A DNA stretch of 64,000 nt from Echinicola strongylocentroti (GTDB lineage Bacteria > Bacteroidota > Bacteroidia > Cytophagales > Cyclobacteriaceae). Positions 34,768-44,043 of this stretch are shown in pieces. How positions within the stretch are numbered: position 1 is the stretch's first letter; each line of letters begins with the position of its first letter. Made by a program: the position numbers and the translations under genes. The notes under the pieces are model-generated. The model did no database searches. It saw only the letters and a list, made by a program, of their open reading frames with translations, and was not told the origin of the DNA. The stretch lies in the NCBI RefSeq assembly GCF_003260975.1, contig NZ_CP030041.1, positions 2,713,001 through 2,777,000 of the forward strand, read 5' to 3'.

Positions 34768-35325
34768 ATGAAAATCCTTAAGCAACTATTCATAACAGCC
34801 CTCATTGTGGGGCTGTTTGCTTCCTGTATCAAGGATCAGGAAAGCCCACAGGAGGTTTATCAAAAAGATCTCAAGAAGATTGAAGATTACCTGGCTACCA
34901 CCGATTTCCAGGCCAAAAAAACGGAACAAGACCCAGACAGAGGGATAGTCATGCAATGGGACTCCCTTTCTTATTCAGGGATAAAATCGGAAGAAGGGGA
35001 CACCCTACTTGTGAACTATACGGGAATGTTACTTGACGAAACGGTATTTGACACCAATATCGAGGCCGTTGCCAGAGAAAACGGAATGTATTCCTCAGAA
35101 AGGGACTATGTTCCATTAGAGGTTTACAGCAACAATTATATCCAAGGGTTTTTATATGCACTTTCCGAAATGGAAAAAGGCGATAGGGCCAGAGTCATCA
35201 TGCCATCTATATGGGGCTATGGAAATGTAGACAAAGGAATAATCCCCCCCAATTCCGTGTTGATATTTGATCTCGAACTCAAGGATATCATCAAAAGCGA
35301 AGAAGACATAACGACCGAAGAGTGA
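34768..35325 (+). CDS. FKBP-type lipoprotein, single divergent domain (second paralogue)
   Basis: 185 aa, lipobox LFASC (Cys20). One FKBP domain at about residues 70-178: LVNYTGMLLDETVFDTN, insertion with RENGMYSSERDYVP, then IPPNSVLIFDLELKDI. The usual VIPGW motif is replaced by NYIQGFLYAL, so the core Trp of the active site is Phe and isomerase activity may be weak or lost. It starts 4 bp after the previous stop, so co-translated. Confidence 0.88.
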   Translation: MKILKQLFITALIVGLFASCIKDQESPQEVYQKDLKKIEDYLATTDFQAKKTEQDPDRGIVMQWDSLSYSGIKSEEGDTLLVNYTGMLLDETVFDTNIEAVARENGMYSSERDYVPLEVYSNNYIQGFLYALSEMEKGDRARVIMPSIWGYGNVDKGIIPPNSVLIFDLELKDIIKSEEDITTEE

Positions 35326-35326
35326 T

Positions 35327-35890
35327 ATGAAAAAGTTAGTGATTGGCCTAATGGCTGCGATAGTAGGAATAGCCGCATTTTCATGTGAGCCGAACAATCC
35401 ATATGATTTTGGTCCTCAGTATGATTTTGAAGGCAATATGGAAACCGATAGCCTCAAGATCGCCGCCTACTTGGATACAGCTCAGATCGACAGCCTTTAC
35501 CGGATACATGACCCAAGTGGCACAGTGATCATCGTCCAAGAAGAAGGCAATGCTTCTAGGCCTAATTATGGCAATGTCATTTATACCAATTATGTCGGAA
35601 AATTGATGGAGGACGGGACGGTGTTCGATACCAATATTGAATCTGAAGCCATAGAAAATGATCTGCATGAAGAGGGTGATGAGTATGGTCCTTATGATTT
35701 TCAGTTAGTAGCACCTGGACAGCAATCCGAAGTTATTTTAGGCTGGCAATATGGGTTTAGCCATTTAAGAAGTGGCTCAAAAGCCGTGTTGGTTATTCCT
35801 TCACCACTTGCTTATCAGGATCAAGAAAAGGGACTAATTCCAGCCAACTCGATTTTAATCTATAATGTGGAATTCTTGGGGATGGATTAA
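35327..35890 (+). CDS. FKBP-type lipoprotein, single domain (third paralogue)
   Basis: 187 aa, lipobox AAFSC (Cys20). FKBP domain at about 65-187: IYTNYVGKLMEDGTVFDTNI, insertion with ENDLHEEGDEYGPYDF, VILGWQYGFSHLRSGSKA and PANSILIYNVEFLGM. It keeps the active-site Trp but has VILGW in place of VIPGW and NYVGK for YTG. Begins one base after the preceding stop. Ends the DHH-FKBP run with a strong terminator. Confidence 0.88.
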   Translation: MKKLVIGLMAAIVGIAAFSCEPNNPYDFGPQYDFEGNMETDSLKIAAYLDTAQIDSLYRIHDPSGTVIIVQEEGNASRPNYGNVIYTNYVGKLMEDGTVFDTNIESEAIENDLHEEGDEYGPYDFQLVAPGQQSEVILGWQYGFSHLRSGSKAVLVIPSPLAYQDQEKGLIPANSILIYNVEFLGMD

Positions 35891-35921
35891 ACCCGGTTCT
35901 GAGAAAAGATATCATAACTAG

Positions 35922-35953
35922 AAACACCTCAGCTTTTGCTGAGGTGTTTTTTT
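35922..35953 (+). terminator. Intrinsic terminator after the FKBP genes
   Basis: Perfect 12-bp stem AAACACCTCAGC / GCTGAGGTGTTT, 4-nt loop, then a T-run. It starts 31 bp beyond the third FKBP stop. Confidence 0.95.
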
Positions 35954-36299
35954 CATGAGAGAAGAGTACTTCTTAGAGCTAAGAACCTCAATTCGATTAT
36001 AAAACCGTTTCCGTAGAGTGGTCGGAAGGAAGCCAAAGGCGTGCTTGTCTGGAGCCAAACAAGGCTTAGGGGGAGATTTGAGGAGCGGAGGGTGTGCCTG
36101 GGCAGACAGGTTCGCGATGACGTAACATAACCGTCATCGCGAGGAGGAACGACGAAGCCATCTCTCCTCTAAAAACGAGATTGCTTCATTCCGCTATCGC
36201 TCCATTTGCAATGACCGTTTTAATACTAAAAATAAGTCGAGCTCAGGTTTTTAGGACGTCCTCTTTCAGGAGATAAAATTGACTTTCTGTATAACATTA
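35954..36299. other. Intergenic region with a palindromic repeat
   Basis: No supported gene. The left part has nothing recognised. The right part is the palindromic repeat at 36113-36217. Confidence 0.5.
36113..36217. repeat. Palindromic intergenic repeat (CGTCAT.GCGAGGAG type)
   Basis: A perfect 10-bp inverted repeat CGCGATGACG / CGTCATCGCG (36113-36141) overlaps a longer imperfect one. That runs from GTCATCGCGAGGAG...GAAGCCATCTC (36133-36164) to GAGATTGCTTC...GCAATGAC (36177-36215). This sequence type (CGTCATTGCGAGGAG...GAAGCAATCTC) is a dispersed repeat in many bacterial genomes. Confidence 0.75.
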
Positions 36300-36881
36300 T
36301 TATTCTTCCAATATCCGCTTTACCCGTTCCTTCAGTATAGGAAGCACTTCCTCCCCAAACCACGGGTTTTTGGCCTGCCAGATATTGTTTCGGGGTGAGG
36401 GATGAGGCAGTGGCAAATATTCAGGGAGGTACTCGTGGAAATTTTTTACCGTCTCGGTCAGTGTTTTTCGTGAACGGTTTTCCAAATAATATGCTTGTGC
36501 ATAACTCCCTACCAACATGGTCAGCCTTACTTCCTCCATCATCTCCATTAGCCGACGGTGCCACAGTGGTGCGCATTCTGGCCGCGGGGGAAGATCGCCT
36601 GATTTACCTCTTCCCGGATAGCAAAACCCCATAGGCACCAAGGCGATTTTATTAGGATCATAAAAGATAGCCCTGTCTACATCCATCCATTTGCGAAGGT
36701 TGTCGCCACTTTTGTCATTCCAAGGAATGCTAGATTCATGGACGATTTTGCCCGGTGCCTGGCCGATGATGACAATCTTGCTTTGTGGGCTCCCTGTAAC
36801 GATGGGATTAGCCCCCAAAGGCAGAGATTCCTTACATAGATCACAGGACCTTATCTCTTTTAGTAATTGCTGCATGGGCAT
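36300..36881 (-). CDS. Uracil-DNA glycosylase superfamily protein with Fe-S cysteines
   Basis: 193 aa. UDG fold: motif 1 IIGQAPGKIVH (38-48) and the C-terminal HPSPRN (motif 2). Four Cys at 13, 16, 87 and 103 (CDLC, then C-x15-C) match the [4Fe-4S] pattern of family 4/5 UDGs. It would remove uracil or related lesions from DNA. Family number is not certain; some members of this branch lack proven activity. The start lies 41 bp from the left target duplication of the unit at 36927. Confidence 0.85.
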   Translation of the reverse strand: MPMQQLLKEIRSCDLCKESLPLGANPIVTGSPQSKIVIIGQAPGKIVHESSIPWNDKSGDNLRKWMDVDRAIFYDPNKIALVPMGFCYPGRGKSGDLPPRPECAPLWHRRLMEMMEEVRLTMLVGSYAQAYYLENRSRKTLTETVKNFHEYLPEYLPLPHPSPRNNIWQAKNPWFGEEVLPILKERVKRILEE

Positions 36882-37030
36882 TATTCATTTGCCTTACAAG
36901 GTACCTAGCTCATTTAATATTTTAAACCCGGACTCCAAGACATTGAAAAAAAGTGACGTAAAACCGCTAACTTATCCCCCCCATATTCGATGAATAAAAA
37001 GCCTGATGAAGATAAATCGAACTAACGCTA

Positions 37031-37834
37031 TCACGCAAAAATACTGATGCTTTCCTCTTCAAAATAGGTTTCGACTATCTCTTCCTGAGAAGGAAATGCC
37101 TGATAGCCGACCAAATTCTGGAACATCATCCGAAGACTCTTACCGAATGTTCTCTCTGCGGCTCGGTAATTATTTCCTTTTTTAGCCTGGGGCACACCGG
37201 GTATTAATTGCTTGGCATTGGAAATTTTCTCTAGGTACTGGTCCAGTGTTTTGGCAAGTAGTTCGGAAGTCTTGATGTCGATGGATGTTTCATCATCGCC
37301 TGGCAAAAGGGCAGGAAAAACCCTTGCTATGATATTGCCAGTATCCACTCCTGGGCTAATATGATGAATGGTACCTCCTATATTTCGGTAATCTCGATTG
37401 TGCATGGCCCAAAAAAGGGTATCGTTTCCCCTGTATTCGGGCGCTATCCCGTAGTGAATATTAATTGCAGCCAAGCGGGGTATTCGTAATATCTCATTGC
37501 TGAGCAAGGGTGCTCGACAAGTAATCAACAAGTCTGGTGACAGGCGTCTGAGAAACTCCGCCCCTTCAGGAGAATTTAGCTCTTTGGCGTCGTAAGGAAC
37601 ACGATTAAGAATGCTTGGACTATCTTGACGATACTCTCCCAACCTACTTTTTAAGGCTTGATAACGAATCCTTCCCAATACCCGATTGGCCAAGCTATAA
37701 AATCCCCTTTTCTTTTTTGGTCTTACTCCCGTAAATTTTGGCTGTATGACCACAGCTCTTGGCTGGAATTTCAATATACTGTTCACAACAATCATTTCCC
37801 TAGCCTTGCATTCACTAATGATGACTATTTTCAT
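37031..37834 (-). CDS. Formyltransferase-family protein
   Basis: 267 aa. Formyl_trans_N fold with the catalytic triad Asn125-His127-Asp164 (AINIHYGIAPEYRG and ISPGVDTGNII). It belongs to the group with methionyl-tRNA formyltransferase, GART and sugar N-formyltransferases. It lacks the MTF C-terminal tRNA-binding domain, so a sugar or small-molecule formyl transfer is likelier. Substrate unknown. It is the only gene inside the transposon-like unit 36927-38523, with no operon partner. Confidence 0.85.
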   Translation of the reverse strand: MKIVIISECKAREMIVVNSILKFQPRAVVIQPKFTGVRPKKKRGFYSLANRVLGRIRYQALKSRLGEYRQDSPSILNRVPYDAKELNSPEGAEFLRRLSPDLLITCRAPLLSNEILRIPRLAAINIHYGIAPEYRGNDTLFWAMHNRDYRNIGGTIHHISPGVDTGNIIARVFPALLPGDDETSIDIKTSELLAKTLDQYLEKISNAKQLIPGVPQAKKGNNYRAAERTFGKSLRMMFQNLVGYQAFPSQEEIVETYFEEESISIFA

Positions 37835-38643
37835 ATACTTGCTTTAGTAATAGTGTCACTCCTAAACCTCCTAATTTAGGTTTAGGGCAACTATGCGGTT
37901 TCATAAAATGAATTACAATATAAGTTAATTTTACAACTATTAAAAAGTATTTTAAATACATTAAACATCTCTTTATATATAAACATGTTTTAACTAAAAA
38001 TGTTTCATTTCGTTGAAGTTAGATTCCAAAACAGCTTATTCACTTACCCCGGTTTCATTCTCGTTTAGTTAAGGGCATTTCCCCTTTTTGATTCACTTTA
38101 GCCTCGGAACATTGATTGTTCTGGAGGACCTTATCCTATTTATACTATATGCCTGATCCCCAGTAGATTTAACCCGGAATATGCATTAGCCTATCTGTTG
38201 CGACCTTAAACTGCTTCAAAATCAGCCGTTTCACTTTAGTTTTCGGCATTACCGTAGCGGTGCTACGCTAATGCCTCCAAACTAACTGATTTTCTTGCAA
38301 TTTCAGCCCTCACTACGATCCCTAACGCATAATCCGGGGTTAATTTCTCACGGAACGCACAGAATGAAATAAGGCTTTTCTGAGATTTCATTGGTTTCTG
38401 TGAGAACCAGTTTGCTATCTCTGTGGTTACTGGTGTCATTGCGGCTACTGCCCTATATGTCTAATATGGTTGTCAAATAAGTTAGCTACTTTGCGTTACT
38501 TTCTCAACGTCTTAGAATCCGGGTTAAAACAATGATTAAGGAGGAACAGGAACTGTCATTTTGGCACGAAAAGGGAATTGGAACACCACTTGATAACAAG
38601 GAATTAGTTTAACAACAGCAAACAATTAAAAACATCAATAATT
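37835..38643. other. Long intergenic region before htpG
   Basis: AT-rich up to about 38030, then repeats: a family C fragment (about 38065-38160), family A copy A7 (38173-38338), a small inverted repeat (CACAGAATGAAAT...ATTTCATTGGTTTCTGTG, about 38356-38403), and the right end of the transposon-like unit (38477-38523). The last 110 bp are the htpG leader. No clear heat-shock operator was seen. Confidence 0.55.
38173..38338 (+). repeat. Family A foldback element, copy A7
   Basis: 166 bp; direct repeats TTTAA / GTTAA (4 of 5). Nearly the same as A6 in reverse orientation. The two arms are complementary over their length, with the centre in CCGTAGCGGTGCTACG. Nested in the unit 36927-38523. Confidence 0.88.
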
Positions 38644-40527
38644 ATGCAGGAGAAAGGTACCATCTCGATCCATACCGAGAATATTTTCCCGATCATCAAG
38701 AAGTTTCTTTATTCAGACAACGAGATTTTTCTGAGAGAATTGGTTTCCAATGCCGTGGATGCTACCCAAAAGGTCAAGCGTTTGGCTACATTGGGTCAGT
38801 ACACTGGTGACTTGGGAGATTTGACCGTGGAGGTGAGTTTTGACAAGGAGAAAAAAACCATCACCATTACTGATAAGGGCCTTGGCATGACCGCTGAGGA
38901 GATCAAAAAGTACATCAATCAGATCGCTTTTTCAGGTGCTACTGAATTTGTGGAGAAATTCAAGGATGCCAAAGATGCCAATGAGATCATCGGTAAATTT
39001 GGTCTTGGATTTTACTCTGCCTTTATGGTGGCCCACCGAGTGGATATCCATTCCCTCTCGTATCAAGAAGGAGCCGAGCCTGCCAAATGGACATGTGATG
39101 GCAGTACTTCCTTCGAAATCTCCGAAGGTGACCGAACAGAGCGTGGAACCGAAATCGTCCTCCACATTAACGAGGACTCCGAGGAGTTTTTGGATAAGTA
39201 TAAACTTCAGGAAATTCTGGACAAGTACTGTAAATTCCTGCCAGTCCCGATCAAGTTTGAGACCAAAACAGAAAGTATCGAAGATGGCAAGGATGATGAA
39301 GGAAATCCAACATACAAATCCGTAGAAGTAGACAATATCATCAATACCACTGAGCCGCTATGGACCAAGTCGCCCAGTGAGCTGAAGGATGAAGATTATC
39401 TGGCCTTCTACAAGGAGCTGTACCCGATGAGCGAAGATCCACTTTTCTGGATCCATCTGAACGTGGATTATCCATTTAACCTGACAGGAGTATTGTATTT
39501 CCCGAAGGTAAAAAACGAGTTTGAACTACAACGGAACAAAATCAAGCTATTCTCCAGACAGGTATTCATTACCGATGAGGTGAAGGACATCGTACCGGAA
39601 TTCCTTATGTTGCTGCACGGTGTGATCGACTCTCCGGATATTCCCCTGAATGTATCACGAAGCTTCTTGCAAGCAGATGGTAATGTGAAAAAGATCAACA
39701 GCTATATCACCAAAAAAGTAGCCGACAAGCTAGGTGAGTTGTTCAAAAAAGACAGAAAGTCCTACGAAGACAAGTGGAATGACATTGGTCTATTCGTGAA
39801 GTACGGCATGGTAAGCGAGGATAAGTTTTATGACAAAGCCAAGGATTTTGCCTTGCTCAAAAATACCAAGGATGAATATTTCACCATCCCTGAATACCAG
39901 GAAAAGGTAAAAGCTGCACAGACCGACAAGGACGAACAGACCATCTTCTTGTACAGCACTGATCCTGAAAAACAAAATACCTTCATCGAGTCTGCCAATA
40001 AGAAGGAATATGATGTGCTTTCACTGGACTCTCCGATCGACAGCCATTTTATCAATAACTTAGAGCAGAAGCTAGAAAAAACTTCCCTGAAGCGTGTAGA
40101 TGCCGATGTAGTGGATAAGCTCATCAAGAAAGAGGACAGCACAACCACTGTACTGACAGAAGAGCAAAGCAAGCAGGTAAAGGAAATCTTCGAAAAGGCC
40201 ATTGCCAGCCAAAGCTACACAGTGGAAGTGGAAGGCCTCAGTCCAGAGGAACTCCCTGTGACGATCACCATGGAGGAGTTTATGCGTAGGATGAAGGACA
40301 TGGCACAGACTGGTGGGGGCATGGGCTTCTATGGAGCGATGCCTGATAATTATAAAGTAGCCATCAACGGCAACCACAAGATCATCGACAAGATACTCAA
40401 AGCAGAAGGAGAGGACGAAAAGGGCCGACTTGCCAAGCAAGCATTTGACCTGGCCAAACTTTCCCAAGGGATGCTTTCAGGAAAGGACTTGACCGAGTTC
40501 GTAAAAAGAAGTGTGGAGATGATCTAA
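38644..40527 (+). CDS. htpG: Molecular chaperone HtpG (Hsp90)
   Basis: 627 aa, full length. GHKL ATPase N-domain: LRELVSNAVDA (ATP-Mg Asn/Glu), ITDKGLGMT, GKFGLGFYSAFMVA. Middle domain: LNVSRSFLQAD with the ATP-contacting Arg. C-terminal dimer domain to residue 627. Cytoplasmic stress chaperone. Monocistronic with a good terminator. Confidence 0.97.
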   Translation: MQEKGTISIHTENIFPIIKKFLYSDNEIFLRELVSNAVDATQKVKRLATLGQYTGDLGDLTVEVSFDKEKKTITITDKGLGMTAEEIKKYINQIAFSGATEFVEKFKDAKDANEIIGKFGLGFYSAFMVAHRVDIHSLSYQEGAEPAKWTCDGSTSFEISEGDRTERGTEIVLHINEDSEEFLDKYKLQEILDKYCKFLPVPIKFETKTESIEDGKDDEGNPTYKSVEVDNIINTTEPLWTKSPSELKDEDYLAFYKELYPMSEDPLFWIHLNVDYPFNLTGVLYFPKVKNEFELQRNKIKLFSRQVFITDEVKDIVPEFLMLLHGVIDSPDIPLNVSRSFLQADGNVKKINSYITKKVADKLGELFKKDRKSYEDKWNDIGLFVKYGMVSEDKFYDKAKDFALLKNTKDEYFTIPEYQEKVKAAQTDKDEQTIFLYSTDPEKQNTFIESANKKEYDVLSLDSPIDSHFINNLEQKLEKTSLKRVDADVVDKLIKKEDSTTTVLTEEQSKQVKEIFEKAIASQSYTVEVEGLSPEELPVTITMEEFMRRMKDMAQTGGGMGFYGAMPDNYKVAINGNHKIIDKILKAEGEDEKGRLAKQAFDLAKLSQGMLSGKDLTEFVKRSVEMI

Positions 40528-40552
40528 GTTATTTCTTCACGAATTGTATTGG

Positions 40553-40596
40553 CAAATCTCCAAGGGTGTTAAACTCTTGGAGATTTGTTGTTTATA
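40553..40596 (+). terminator. Intrinsic terminator after htpG
   Basis: Perfect 12-bp stem CAAATCTCCAAG / CTTGGAGATTTG, about 11-nt loop, followed by TTGTTTAT. 26 bp beyond the htpG stop. Confidence 0.85.
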
Positions 40597-40817
40597 GGGG
40601 AGGCGATATTTTACTACACTACAGTAAAAAGAACTTATATTTGGTTAAAATAAACTTTTTCGAAATAATAAATATTTTTATCAATAAAAAGACTTAATAT
40701 AATTTTGATACCACTGAGTAAATTTTATATTTTTAGAGTCTGTCTCTACATGGTATTAAGCGTCAATAAGACAGTTTATTAGACTTTTCTATAGTAATTA
40801 TCATTAACCCATTTATT

Positions 40818-43800
40818 ATGACCAAGTTTTACAAGCGATGGTGCTTGATGACGATTTTGTTATTGAGTACAGGATTATCAGCGTTTGCCCAGCGAACGAT
40901 TACAGGTAAGATTACGGATGACACAAAAGAAGGATTGCCGGGGGCCACTATCTTAGTGAAGGGCACTTCTAACGGCACCGTGACAGATCTTGACGGCACG
41001 TACTCCATCGATGTTCCTAGCAACGAGAGCGTCCTAGTATTTTCCTTTGTAGGATATGAATCCAAAGAGGAAAAGGTAGGCACGAGAAGTATTATCGATG
41101 TGAGGTTGGGAGCATCTTTAAGCAGTCTGGATGAAGTCGTGGTAACAGGCTACAGCTCCCAGTCAAAAAAAGACATTACCGGTGCGGTATCGTCGGTGGA
41201 TTCGGAGGAGTTACAGAAAGTGCCAGCGACTACTTTTGCGCAGCAACTTCAAGGTCGCGCATCTGGTGTTAACATCGTCAACGATGCCACACCGGGCGGC
41301 AATGCTACGGTAAGGATTCGGGGCTTCGGTACCATCGGCAACAATGACCCGCTGTATGTCATCGATGGAGTACCTACCCAAAACCAGGGCAATTTAAACC
41401 CCAATGATATCGAGTCGATACAAATTCTGAAAGATGCTTCCGCAGCTTCTATCTACGGATCCAGAGCGGCCAACGGCGTAGTGATCATCACCACCAAGCG
41501 GGGCAAAGTGGGTAAACCAACTATTTCTGTCAGTGCCTACTATGGAACACAGTCAGCCGCTAACAGCCCTGATGTTCTCAATGCAGAGGAGCTTGGCCGT
41601 TACTTGTACTTAACCAATACCTACGCAGGCAGAACCACAGACCATGGCCAATATACTTATGGTGCCAATGGAGAAGTAATGCTACCAGATTATGTATTCC
41701 CCAGTGGTGCCATGGAGGGTGATCCGGCGACCAATCCAGACCTATACGCATTGGAGCCTGGCAATATCTACCCCATCACCCGTGCAGGCGACACAGACTG
41801 GTGGAAGGAATCTACCGGAAAAGCCCCCATCCAGAGCTATCAGGTAAGCGCTGCTGGAGGGACCGAAAATGGTCGGTATGCATTATCCCTTAATTACTTT
41901 AACCAAGAAGGTATCGTCAATAACGTTGGCTATGAAAGGTACAGTCTCCGGGCAAACACCGAATTCAAAGCCCTGAACAACAAGCTGACCATTGGAGAAA
42001 ATCTATCTACCTCATTTGACATTCGCAAGGGTGGATTTTCCAATGACGACGAGCAGAACGCAGTTTCCAGCTCATATAAAAACCACCCACTTCTTCCCGT
42101 ATATGATATCATGGGAGAATTTGCAGGAAGCCGGGGACGGAATTTGGGCAATAATTATAATCCAGTGGCCATTCTGGCCAGGCAAAAAGACAACAGGCAC
42201 TTTAGGATACGAGGGTTTGGCAATGTATATGCCTCGTATGATATTACCGATGACCTGATTTTTAAGACCAGCTATGGATTTGATGGCAATATGAGGAGAA
42301 GTAGAATCCTTGGAAGACCCCAGCCTGAATATGTGGAAGGAAACTTCATCAATAGTTCAGAGGCTCAAAATCAATATTCCCTCCAAACGGTCTGGACCAA
42401 CACGTTAAGTTGGTCGCACGAGTTTGGCGATGCGCACAAAGTGGACGCATACATAGGCACAGAAGCCATACGCGAATTTGGCGAGAGCTTCACTGCCAGG
42501 AGGGAGAAGTTTCCCTTCCTATCCACTCCAGTGCTCAGTTACCTTGACTTGGGAGATGCCTCCACGGCAAAGAACTCGGGAGGCGTGGATGTAGATTATA
42601 GCCTATTTTCCACTTTTGGGCAGTTCAACTATTCTTATGAGGGTAAATACCTTGTACAGTTTATCCTAAGGAATGATGCATCATCGAGATTTTTACAATC
42701 CTCAAGGTCAGCAGTTTTCCCAGCGTTTAGTTTGGGATGGAGATTATCAGATGAATTATTCATCAAAAACGCCCTGCCTTTTATTTCTGATATGAAGTTG
42801 AGGTACGGCTGGGGCAAGACCGGTAATCAGCTGATCGGAGACTATAATGCCTACACCACTTATAAGACCAATATCTTTAATGCTGGTTACCCGATTGATG
42901 GCTCCACCTCTACCCCTACAGTGGGTTTTGATGTACTGCAGTTCGGCAACAGAAATGCCAAATGGGAAGCTACGACCTCCAATAACCTAGGACTTGACGT
43001 GGAAATGCTCGCTGGCAAGATCTTTTTCGAGTTTGACCTATGGAACAGGAAGACCACAGATATGCTTTTCCAAGTACCCGTTAGCTATGGTCATGGAGAT
43101 GCCGTCGCACCTTATTTCAATGTCGGACAGATGACCAACAAAGGCATGGATATTAGCTTGGGCTATAATAATACCGCCCATGGACGGGATTTTAGGTACA
43201 GCATATCAGGTAACTACTCCATGTACCGCAATAATGTGGACCAGCTTGATGAGGGAGAAAATGCCGTATTGTTTGGCAGATCCACTCGGGTACCATCGCT
43301 CACGATCAGCCGTGCAGGCATTCCACTTTCTTCATTTTACGGGTATAATGTGGTAGGTATTTTCCAAACACAGGAAGAAGCAGACTCTTGGCCTGCGTAT
43401 GGAGAATACAATGCTCCTGGCAAGTTTAAAGTCCAGGATGTAAATGAGGATGGTGTCATCACGGATGCCGATCGTACCATCATTGGCAACCCACACCCTG
43501 ACTTCAATTATGGCATCAATATCAGCCTAGGATACAAAAACTGGGACTTGGACATCTTCGGAAATGGATCAGTGGGAAATGATATTTACAATTACGTCAG
43601 GTACTTCACGGACTTCAACACTTTTCAAGGAAACCGTTCAAAGAGAGCATTGTACGAGGCATGGCAGCCAAGTAACCCAGAAGCTCCCCGCAGCCAATGG
43701 GTAGCGGCCGATCCCAGCGCCCAAACGCCTATTATGGACGCCAATGACCAAGTAAGTAGTCGGCCTTCCAGCTATTTCATTGAAGATGGCTCTTATTTCA

Positions 43801-44033
43801 GGCTGAGAAACATACAATTGACCTATCACTTGCCTGATCAGGGTCTAAAAGCAATTGGCTTAGGCAGTGCTTCGGTGTACCTGCAGGGACAAAACCTCCT
43901 GACCATCACCAAATACTCTGGCTTGAATCCTGAGATCCAAGTGGGGACTGATAATGACGCCACCTTGGGTTTTGATGGCGGATATATGCCGGTTTCCAAA
44001 AGTCTGATTTTAGGTTTGAACATATCATTTTAA
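40818..44033 (+). CDS. susC: SusC/RagA TonB-dependent outer-membrane transporter (pair 1)
   Basis: 1071 aa. Signal peptide (ending SAFAQ), carboxypeptidase-regulatory-like domain at about 26-105 (ITGKITDDTKEGLPGATILV), TonB-box-like DEVVVTGY, plug domain with PLYVIDGVP, GSRAANGVVIITTKRG, then the 22-strand barrel. It works with its SusD partner to import large nutrients across the outer membrane. Substrate not evident: no glycoside hydrolase or regulator is adjacent. Own 290-bp upstream region with a TAnnTTTG box at 40700-40707. Confidence 0.95.
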   Translation: MTKFYKRWCLMTILLLSTGLSAFAQRTITGKITDDTKEGLPGATILVKGTSNGTVTDLDGTYSIDVPSNESVLVFSFVGYESKEEKVGTRSIIDVRLGASLSSLDEVVVTGYSSQSKKDITGAVSSVDSEELQKVPATTFAQQLQGRASGVNIVNDATPGGNATVRIRGFGTIGNNDPLYVIDGVPTQNQGNLNPNDIESIQILKDASAASIYGSRAANGVVIITTKRGKVGKPTISVSAYYGTQSAANSPDVLNAEELGRYLYLTNTYAGRTTDHGQYTYGANGEVMLPDYVFPSGAMEGDPATNPDLYALEPGNIYPITRAGDTDWWKESTGKAPIQSYQVSAAGGTENGRYALSLNYFNQEGIVNNVGYERYSLRANTEFKALNNKLTIGENLSTSFDIRKGGFSNDDEQNAVSSSYKNHPLLPVYDIMGEFAGSRGRNLGNNYNPVAILARQKDNRHFRIRGFGNVYASYDITDDLIFKTSYGFDGNMRRSRILGRPQPEYVEGNFINSSEAQNQYSLQTVWTNTLSWSHEFGDAHKVDAYIGTEAIREFGESFTARREKFPFLSTPVLSYLDLGDASTAKNSGGVDVDYSLFSTFGQFNYSYEGKYLVQFILRNDASSRFLQSSRSAVFPAFSLGWRLSDELFIKNALPFISDMKLRYGWGKTGNQLIGDYNAYTTYKTNIFNAGYPIDGSTSTPTVGFDVLQFGNRNAKWEATTSNNLGLDVEMLAGKIFFEFDLWNRKTTDMLFQVPVSYGHGDAVAPYFNVGQMTNKGMDISLGYNNTAHGRDFRYSISGNYSMYRNNVDQLDEGENAVLFGRSTRVPSLTISRAGIPLSSFYGYNVVGIFQTQEEADSWPAYGEYNAPGKFKVQDVNEDGVITDADRTIIGNPHPDFNYGINISLGYKNWDLDIFGNGSVGNDIYNYVRYFTDFNTFQGNRSKRALYEAWQPSNPEAPRSQWVAADPSAQTPIMDANDQVSSRPSSYFIEDGSYFRLRNIQLTYHLPDQGLKAIGLGSASVYLQGQNLLTITKYSGLNPEIQVGTDNDATLGFDGGYMPVSKSLILGLNISF

Positions 44034-44043
44034 TTGAAGAATC

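Larger units (their letters stand above)
36927..38523. mobile_element. Transposon-like unit with long imperfect terminal inverted repeats carrying a formyltransferase gene
   Basis: The left end (36927-36975) and the reverse complement of the right end (38477-38523) align at 38 of 47 bases with one 2-base gap; eight of nine mismatches are transitions. Both start CCCGGA and both end GCTAACTTAT. Identical 5-bp direct repeats TTAAA flank it (36922-36926 and 38524-38528). Inside: the formyltransferase gene, a family C fragment and a nested family A copy (A7). No transposase. The ends resemble family A ends (CCCGG, TTNAA duplication), suggesting mobilisation by a related transposase (inference). 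Confidence 0.65.

Noticed and set aside
35886..35896. TTAAACCCGG after the third FKBP gene as a family A end
   Set aside because: Only about ten bases match, with no complementary end nearby; may be chance or a relic.
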